This document shows positions 58,649-64,000 of a stretch of DNA of 64,000 nt, one piece after another. Under the pieces are notes generated by a model. The model was not told the origin of the DNA. It searched no databases and saw nothing but the letters and a program-made list of their open reading frames with translations. This stretch comes from Saprospiraceae bacterium (lineage in GTDB: Bacteria > Bacteroidota > Bacteroidia > Chitinophagales > Saprospiraceae): NCBI GenBank assembly GCA_022841745.1, contig JALHQW010000013.1, positions 1 through 64,000 on the forward strand. The letters are read 5' to 3'. The translations under genes and the position numbers were made by a program. The stretch's first letter is position 1, and every line of letters begins with the position of its first letter.

Positions 58649-59653
58649 TCAATTTTCCACGTCCGTCGCATACAACTTATACTCCCGATACACCTCCGAA
58701 TCCTTCGACGACGAATTCTCCGAGGCGCTGCCCTCAATCACAAAGGCATGGATGGCGGAGGTGTACCCCTCGTCCAGCAAATCTTGGGTGAGACGCTGCG
58801 AAATGACGGCGCCGAGGCCCGCATATTTCGCCGCCGGATGCACGGCATAGGTCTTGAAAACCACCCGCTTTTCGTCCTCGCACAGGTAGTCTTCAATCAT
58901 GAAAACAAAGCCCACCACCTCGCCTTCATGCTCCGCAATGACCGTCATTTTCGGGTTCGTGAAATGCTGCAGCAAGCGATATTTTTCGATGTATGCTTCC
59001 CACGGGTAGGGCGTGTAAAGGAAATTGTCCTTGAATGCGACGAGGCAGAGGTCATAAATCCGGCGCATGTCCCCAGCGTAGTTTTCGGGATTGATGTGGC
59101 GGATATGGATGCCCTTTTCCAGCAATTGCGCCTCCCGGCGCTTGGCCCGCTCGTTCATCGGGCGGAGGGGCTTCACGAGAAAGGTGTAGTAAGTCTTGAT
59201 GGGCTGGAAGCCGCAGGCCGTGAACAGGTCGTTGTAATAAACGGGGTGCGGGCTTTCGAGGAAAAAAGCGGGCGGCTCGTCGGAGGTGCGGAAGCGGTAG
59301 TTCTCCCAGGTCGTGCCGTTCAGCGGGCCGATGAGGTGCCGAATGCCCAGCGCCGCCACGTCCCGCTTCACCGCTTCAATGAGTTGCGAAGCAGCCGCCA
59401 CGTCGTTCACGCAGTGGAAATACCCAGCGCAGCAGGCCCGCTCGCCGTGCAGGTAGTGGCCGGGATTGTCGTACAGGGCAATGCCGCCGAGCACTTGGTC
59501 GCCCTCCCGGAGCAGGTAGCCGTGCAGCAGGTGCAGGCGGTTCACGTTCTGCGATTCCATTTGCAGGGGGATGTTGTCGGGGAACAGGGCGGTGGTCACC
59601 TTGGCGATGTCGTCGAGGTCGGGGGAGTTGGGAAGGAGTTTGGTGAGTTGCAT
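58649..59653 (-). CDS. GNAT-family N-acetyltransferase-like protein
   Basis: 334 aa, with the GNAT fold in two parts. The C-terminal half has MTVIAEHEGEVVGFVFMIED (beta4-like), then KRVVFKTYAVHPAAKYAGLG-AVISQRLTQDLLDEG, where A-V-H-P-x-x-x-x-x-GLG corresponds to the acetyl-CoA-binding loop (R/Q-x-x-G-x-G/A variant). The N-terminal half has YCAGYFHCVNDVAAASQLIE-like sequence (CAGYFHCVND) and IGPLNGTTWENYRF, as in GNAT-like proteins of unknown role with about 330-380 aa. It may acylate an amine in the pathway formed by its neighbours; the substrate is unknown. Confidence 0.8.
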   Translation of the reverse strand: MQLTKLLPNSPDLDDIAKVTTALFPDNIPLQMESQNVNRLHLLHGYLLREGDQVLGGIALYDNPGHYLHGERACCAGYFHCVNDVAAASQLIEAVKRDVAALGIRHLIGPLNGTTWENYRFRTSDEPPAFFLESPHPVYYNDLFTACGFQPIKTYYTFLVKPLRPMNERAKRREAQLLEKGIHIRHINPENYAGDMRRIYDLCLVAFKDNFLYTPYPWEAYIEKYRLLQHFTNPKMTVIAEHEGEVVGFVFMIEDYLCEDEKRVVFKTYAVHPAAKYAGLGAVISQRLTQDLLDEGYTSAIHAFVIEGSASENSSSKDSEVYREYKLYATDVEN

Positions 59654-59682
59654 ATTTTCAAATCAATGGTTCAAGGGGTTTC

Positions 59683-59833
59683 AGAGCCTGCCCCGATTCT
59701 TCGGGGTTTCAGGGAAAGGACTGCAAAAATCGTCTTTTGTACCGTTTACTGCCCAAAATCTATTATCAAATTGCCATTCTATTGCCGTTCAGCAGAGAAT
59801 CCCGTGAAACCCCGAAGTATCGGGGCAGGCTCT
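59683..59833. repeat. 32-bp inverted repeat pair upstream of the GNAT gene
   Basis: 59683-59714 (AGAGCCTGCCCCGATTCTTC, then GGGGTTTCAGGG) is the reverse complement of 59802-59833 with two mismatches, around an 87-nt centre. Each arm also folds on itself (CCCCGA-TTC-TTCGGGG). It fills the 206-bp gap between the polyprenol-kinase-like stop (59860) and the GNAT start (59653). Confidence 0.8.
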
Positions 59834-59859
59834 TAACCCTGAAACCCTCACGAACTATT

Positions 59860-60516
59860 TCAAATAATTTCATGGTAAGAAACCAAAACCGCCCCCACCG
59901 CCAGCGGCACCGTCAAATTGTCCCAGCCGCCATCGCTCACGTGCTCGACCAATGCACCGACCACCGCACAGCCCGCCAGCAGCCATAGCTGATAGGGATA
60001 AGGTGCTGCCGCAAAGACTGACAAATACCCCCACGACGCACCGAAGGCCACCACCGCAAAGCAGGCTGAGCCAATCCACGACTTCCCGTTTTTACCGAAA
60101 AAATAGCCGCCATAATAGGCGGCCGGGTCGGCCACAGAAAGTATGAGAACAGGCAGGTAGAACAGCCGCTCGAAGTCGTAAACGAAGGCCAGTACGGCAT
60201 TGAAATAAATCGAAACGACCAAGAGTACATCGCCCCACGACTGCCGACCAACGCTGAGCAATGCCGTTAAATGCCCCCGCCGCCGGGCATACAGCATAAA
60301 CCCAATGAAGCCAACCGTGCTCGGCAAGAAGTACCAATGACTGGTAAAACGGAACGGCACCAATACGCAAATCAGCCCGATGGCCACGTGCGCAAACTTG
60401 CGGGTATGCTCCGCCCGCACGCCAAGGTGGCTGTGCAGGTATTGCGCCAGCACCAGCACCAACACAAAGGCGGCAACGAGGATGGCAATAATTGCTGTTT
60501 GAGGTAGGTCTTGCAA
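59860..60516 (-). CDS. Dolichol/phytol-kinase-like membrane protein (SEC59/DGK1/VTE5 family)
   Basis: 218 aa from the TTG at 60516 chosen here; an open frame extends to a GTG at 60636, but that part would translate a repeat hairpin. About six to seven membrane helices. Family motifs: RAEHTRKFAHVAIGL (E-x-x-RK-x-x-H), LSVADPAAYYGGYFFGK (the S/V-D-P/x-A-x-x-x-G-x-x-FG motif), and LVEHVSDGGWDNLTVPLAVG (E-x5-D-x3-DN-LTVPL). Eukaryotic and plant members phosphorylate dolichol, diacylglycerol or phytol with CTP; a bacterial enzyme phosphorylating an isoprenoid alcohol or lipid is inferred. Confidence 0.85.
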   Translation of the reverse strand: MQDLPQTAIIAILVAAFVLVLVLAQYLHSHLGVRAEHTRKFAHVAIGLICVLVPFRFTSHWYFLPSTVGFIGFMLYARRRGHLTALLSVGRQSWGDVLLVVSIYFNAVLAFVYDFERLFYLPVLILSVADPAAYYGGYFFGKNGKSWIGSACFAVVAFGASWGYLSVFAAAPYPYQLWLLAGCAVVGALVEHVSDGGWDNLTVPLAVGAVLVSYHEII

Positions 60517-60594
60517 ATTGCTATTGATTATGAAAGAATGTTTGCTTGTCTGGCCAGAGGCTTTGCCTCGGAGAGCGTGTTCGATTTTCTTTTC

Positions 60595-60652
60595 CACGCA
60601 ACGCCGCAACGGACACAACGCTTTGATAATTAACACGTTGCGGCGTTGCGTG
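60595..60652. repeat. Hairpin of inverted octamer words (CGCAACGC)
   Basis: CACGCAACGCCGCAAC (60595-60610) and its exact complement (60637-60652) flank a 26-nt loop. The words CGCAACGC, CGCAACGG, ACACAACG repeat with 8-nt period. It lies in the 5' end of the extended frame of the polyprenol-kinase-like gene. Confidence 0.8.
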
Positions 60653-60704
60653 AAAATAACTTAATGCTCGAAGCTCCATGTTTTTTGCCGAAGGCAAAAA
60701 ACCG

Positions 60705-61784
60705 CTATGCCCCTTGCCTGAGCGACTCCATTACAAACCGCTTGTAAAAATAGATTTTATCCTTCACCGAAAGGTTGGTTGTCAAATCCGTTTCCAATCG
60801 GAAATGGGTTGGCTGCACCTCCGACAGCACCCGGTCCACCACAAAGTTCCAGTAGGCGATGCGCCGCAAACAGGGGCAATGCGCAGCCAATCGCTCGCCA
60901 AATGCCTTGAAATCCGTCATGGGCAGGTACTCGAAGATATCCGAGGCATTGATGAGGGTAGTGTTTTGCTCCGCAACGAGGCCGTCCTCCAAGCGACCGT
61001 GCCGGAGCGTCAGCCGGTGGAGGTTGGAGCGGATGGCCTCGAAATTCTCTGCTCTTGCATAATGCGGCAATCCTTTTCCAAAATGCCCATACGCACTGTA
61101 AAACATATAGTGGTTCTGGTAGCTTTCGGGGTTCAGCAAGAAGCCAGACAATTTTTCAAACAGGTACGCCGACAAGTTGATTTTCACTTCGTTGAAAAAA
61201 GCAGGCTGGCGGCCCGTGGCCTTCAACAGCGGTTTGCTCAAGAAGATTTTCAGTAGCCAATGGAAAAACGGCTTGGCCAATCGGCGGCGGTATTCCACTA
61301 AATCAGCCTCAGTGGGTGGGCCTGCGAAGAAGTACGCCACGTCTTTTTTCGAGGCAATAATAGGCAGCACGAAGCGCCGGAACAACCCAAAATAATGCTC
61401 CAATTTGCCGCAATGGATGACGCCCCGACGCAGCAGTTCGGCGTTCGTTTCCCAAAAAACCTGCCCCTCCTGCCGGAGCAACGGCTTTATTTTTTCATGG
61501 AAAACCACCATGCGCTGACTGCTTTCCATAAAGCCCAAAAACGCCAAAAACGCCTCATAATCAAGCGCTTGGAACGCCGCTTTTTTCAACTCCACCAAAT
61601 GCAATTGCGGCAACCAAGTATCGTAAACGACCATGCTGGCCGGCCCCCTGGAGAGCAGCGAGAAGCTGTTGTCACCCGCCGAGCCGATGGACAGCACTCG
61701 GTCATCCGGTCCGGGGTCGAGGGCGGCGAGCAGTACATCGGCGTCCTCCCAGCAATTGGAGTATAGCAGGAGTTTTTTTGGCAT
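60705..61784 (-). CDS. DUF3419 family, BtaA-like SAM-dependent aminocarboxypropyl transferase
   Basis: 359 aa. The N-terminal hallmark LLYSNCWEDADVLLAAL (6-22) is followed by the SAM-binding loop VLSIGSAGDNSFSLL and acidic VVYDTWLPQLHLVELKKAAF. Later come FYSAYGHFGKGLPHYA and NASDIFEYLPMTDF. BtaA of this family moves the 3-amino-3-carboxypropyl group of SAM onto diacylglycerol in betaine-lipid synthesis. The usual partner BtaB (N-methyltransferase) is not in the window, so another hydroxyl acceptor or a non-methylated product is possible. Its stop lies 53 bp from a hairpin array before the polyprenol-kinase-like gene. Confidence 0.88.
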   Translation of the reverse strand: MPKKLLLYSNCWEDADVLLAALDPGPDDRVLSIGSAGDNSFSLLSRGPASMVVYDTWLPQLHLVELKKAAFQALDYEAFLAFLGFMESSQRMVVFHEKIKPLLRQEGQVFWETNAELLRRGVIHCGKLEHYFGLFRRFVLPIIASKKDVAYFFAGPPTEADLVEYRRRLAKPFFHWLLKIFLSKPLLKATGRQPAFFNEVKINLSAYLFEKLSGFLLNPESYQNHYMFYSAYGHFGKGLPHYARAENFEAIRSNLHRLTLRHGRLEDGLVAEQNTTLINASDIFEYLPMTDFKAFGERLAAHCPCLRRIAYWNFVVDRVLSEVQPTHFRLETDLTTNLSVKDKIYFYKRFVMESLRQGA

Positions 61785-61796
61785 ATGCGCTAAAGT

Positions 61797-61968
61797 GGTT
61801 TCAGAGGGTTTCAGGTTTCAGGGTTCAGGGGGCACGCTCAATCATTCATCCTGTTAATTATATTCCAATAAACAGTTTTTCAAACTATTTCCCGGCCCGC
61901 ATCGAGGGAGAACCCTAAAAATGGTATCAAAGGCGGCGCCCCCCCTGAAACCATTGAAACCTGAAACC
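61797..61968. repeat. Hairpin of inverted heptamer words (GGTTTCA type)
   Basis: Left arm 61797-61833 (GGTTTCA, GAG, GGTTTCA, GGTTTCA, GGGTTCA, GGGGGC) faces right arm 61938-61968 (GCCCCCCCTGAAACC, ATTGAAACC, TGAAACC) around about 104 nt. The right arm ends 2 nt from the stop of the gene at 61971. Confidence 0.75.
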
Positions 61969-61970
61969 TC

Positions 61971-64000
61971 CTAACCTAGGATATTCACAATCCCCTTTTC
62001 CCCATCCATTTCTACGAAGTCGCCGGGCTTGAGTTTTGCCGTCAGGCCATTGATGCCCACGATGCAGGGGATGCCCATCTCACGGGACACGATGGCCGCG
62101 TGGCTCAGCAGGCTGCCCCGCTCCACGAGGATGCCGGAAATGGACGGGAAAATCGTCACCCAACCGGGGTCGGTGGTGGTGGTCACGAGGATGTCGCCGT
62201 CCATATTGAAGGCGTCTTCGGGCTTGTGAACGATTTTCACCTTGCCCCTCACCACGCCCTTGCAGCAGCCGATGCCTTTCAGGGCGTCGGGTTGCTCCGC
62301 AATGGATTGGCTGGGCTTGTACGAGTTCCCCTGATAGACAATCCCGTGGGTCTTGATGCGCTCGCTTTGTGCCGTTTCTCGTTGAAAATCAGCGTATTGC
62401 GCACAGCGCAAAGCGGCCAAGTCCCGCAGGTTGTAATTAACGGAAGTTCCTTTGATATAGTCGAACACCTCGTCCTTGGTGAGCCAGAAGATGTCGTCGG
62501 GATGCTGTAGCAAGCCCTCGCTGAAGAAGATTTCGCCGAGCTTACAGAAGGCCGCCCTCGCATCCCCGAACGCACGGGTGCGGTACAGCCGCAGGTTCTC
62601 CCGCCCGCTCACCAATTGCCTCGCCCGGCGCAGGATGTGGCGCAGCACCATGCGGGCAATGGGCTTGCCCCGCAACTTCTCCCAGACGGCTTTTTCAGCG
62701 GCAAGGCATACCTCCGGCCCCGTCCGGAAGTCGAAGCTGTGCGGCTTGCGGTCGTTGAGGATATAGGATTGCAGCACGTCAATGAACAGTTCCGGGTGCT
62801 GCCGGTAGGTCTTGGTTTCGAGTTTCAGTTCGCCAACCATGCGGTCACCGAATTGGTCAATATAGGCTTCCATATCCTGCTTTATTTCCACTAAATATGG
62901 CTGGCTATTTATTTGATTTAAAATATGGTATTTATCGGGGTTTTTAAACAGTTTAATCAATTCATCAGCGGCATATATTTTATTGACGATGGCTGAAATT
63001 AATTCAGCGGGCTTGGTGGTGATGATAGTATTCCCCCCAATCAATAAATCGTTGTGGATATTGGTATCCTCGCCAAAAAGGTCGGTCATGCGCTTTTTCA
63101 ACAGGCCAAAATAAATCATGGCAAAAAAATCGTTGACCAGTGGTGCCTTCCATATTTTGAGCAATAAAGCCTCTTGTTTTTTATAAAGCCTTACGATTTG
63201 GTCAGGGGAAACCGATTCGGGGTCAATGGTTCGGATGCTCGCCTGCATTTCCTCGAACTGCCGCACGAAGTTTCGTTTTTGCGCCTCCAAGGTGAAGAGG
63301 TTGCGCAGGATGCTCACCACCATGTTTCCGATGCGCAGCGAGTCACGGAACTTGGAGCGGCGGTCGGTCGGTTCCAGGTCGAAGCGCTCCTTCACGCCCA
63401 TCATCTGCTCCATGAAACGGGCGTTGAACGAGTAGCCGGGCAACATCGAAATCATCTGGTACCACGAGCGTAGGTTGTAGTAAACCCGGCCATTCAGCAG
63501 GCCGAGCATATTGGCGAAATGCTCGGCGTTGGCCTCTATTTCCCGCACGGGCACGCCCATCAGCTCCACGAATTGGCGGTAGGCTTTTTCATACAATTGG
63601 ATGATGTACGAAAACGTGAGCGGCGAAGTGAGGCCAGGGTACGACTCGACGATATTGCTGTTGTCCCAAACGATGTACTGCCCGTGCGTGTCGGGCAGGT
63701 GGCGCAGCGTGGTCACGGGGCGGCTTTGCAGGATGTAGAGTTGGCTGCCGCAATAGGCGAACTCCACGTCCTGGTGCTTCCCGAAATGCCGCCGCAACTG
63801 CTCCACCCGCTGCACCACTTCCAGCACCTGCGCCTCGGTCAGGCAGGGCTGGTTTTGTTTTGCTGGCGTAATGGCCTGTTTCACCAAGCCCTTTCCCGCC
63901 GTTTCATCGAATACAAAGGTGTGCTCCTTCGTCGCAAGATGCGCCTCCACTTTCCCACTTGCCACCACGAACTGATCGGCGGGCAGGTCGCCAGAGACAA
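61971..64000 (-). CDS. PEP-synthase/rifampin-phosphotransferase-like enzyme, 5' end beyond the window
   Basis: At least 675 aa, partial. The frame continues past 63968 to the window edge (VSGDLPADQFVVASGKV). The visible part has the end of the ATP-grasp domain (HQDVEFAYCGSQLYILQSRP). A central helical domain (about 75-560) follows, then the swivelling phosphohistidine domain ending the protein: ILVERGSLLSHAAIVSREMG-IPCIVG with the phospho-accepting His, and LKPGDFVEMDGEKGIVNIL. The C-terminal TIM barrel of true PEP synthase is missing, so the layout is closer to rifampin phosphotransferase, which passes ATP phosphate to a small molecule. The acceptor is unknown; the neighbours suggest a lipid or isoprenoid compound. 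Confidence 0.85.
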   Translation of the reverse strand, partial: VSGDLPADQFVVASGKVEAHLATKEHTFVFDETAGKGLVKQAITPAKQNQPCLTEAQVLEVVQRVEQLRRHFGKHQDVEFAYCGSQLYILQSRPVTTLRHLPDTHGQYIVWDNSNIVESYPGLTSPLTFSYIIQLYEKAYRQFVELMGVPVREIEANAEHFANMLGLLNGRVYYNLRSWYQMISMLPGYSFNARFMEQMMGVKERFDLEPTDRRSKFRDSLRIGNMVVSILRNLFTLEAQKRNFVRQFEEMQASIRTIDPESVSPDQIVRLYKKQEALLLKIWKAPLVNDFFAMIYFGLLKKRMTDLFGEDTNIHNDLLIGGNTIITTKPAELISAIVNKIYAADELIKLFKNPDKYHILNQINSQPYLVEIKQDMEAYIDQFGDRMVGELKLETKTYRQHPELFIDVLQSYILNDRKPHSFDFRTGPEVCLAAEKAVWEKLRGKPIARMVLRHILRRARQLVSGRENLRLYRTRAFGDARAAFCKLGEIFFSEGLLQHPDDIFWLTKDEVFDYIKGTSVNYNLRDLAALRCAQYADFQRETAQSERIKTHGIVYQGNSYKPSQSIAEQPDALKGIGCCKGVVRGKVKIVHKPEDAFNMDGDILVTTTTDPGWVTIFPSISGILVERGSLLSHAAIVSREMGIPCIVGINGLTAKLKPGDFVEMDGEKGIVNILG

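Overview
The window looks like chromosomal DNA from a member of the Bacteroidota, most likely a Saprospiria-type (Lewinella/Haliscomenobacter-like) marine or sludge bacterium. The evidence is a SusC/SusD pair, a type A T9SS sorting tail and a CHU_C domain, several VCBS/FG-GAP plus ASPIC/UnbV proteins, many Cys-lipoproteins, and promoters of the Bacteroidota type (TTG, 17-23 nt, TAnnTTTG). No rRNA, tRNA, CRISPR array or transposase gene was seen. Taxonomy below phylum is inference.

Layout. 1-3600 is an AT-richer accessory stretch: a short AraC-type regulator, a broken lipoprotein gene, a beta-barrel protein and a small CHU_C lipoprotein. 3618-15124 is a minus-strand run: vanadium haloperoxidase, PD-(D/E)XK nuclease, CRTAC1-like protein, glucosamine-6-phosphate deaminase, PPC-domain lipoprotein, GT-C-like membrane protein and a giant FG-GAP/SprB-repeat T9SS protein. 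15434-28901 is a nutrient-uptake region: SusC/SusD, a HipBA toxin-antitoxin pair, a large VCBS/ASPIC lipoprotein, a histidine kinase and a GH29 fucosidase. 29106-42118 holds an AsmA-like protein, an MFS transporter, a DUF1080 lipoprotein, a peptidoglycan-binding protein, a transglutaminase-like protein, and a PadR/PspC pair. 42115-46525 is a two-gene unit of a patatin phospholipase and a caspase-like protease fused to an alpha/beta hydrolase, the best candidate here for an undescribed effector system. 46884-51896 has a lipoprotein, a polyphosphate-glucokinase-like ROK protein, two exported cyclophilins and a LolC/E-type permease. 53295-64000 is a minus-strand cluster (PEP-synthase/rifampin-phosphotransferase-like enzyme, DUF3419/BtaA-like transferase, polyprenol/phytol-kinase-like protein, GNAT, AMP-ligase, secreted protein, MMPL/RND exporter, MgtC) that reads like an undescribed lipid or lipophilic-metabolite pathway.

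The most striking non-coding feature is a set of 7- and 8-nt tandem-word arrays filling intergenic gaps. Many are arranged as inverted pairs that form long hairpins, and most directly abut a stop codon. A second class, GC-rich palindromes, lies between genes and has also been inserted in frame inside coding sequences (three internal cases, plus one at a gene's 5' end).
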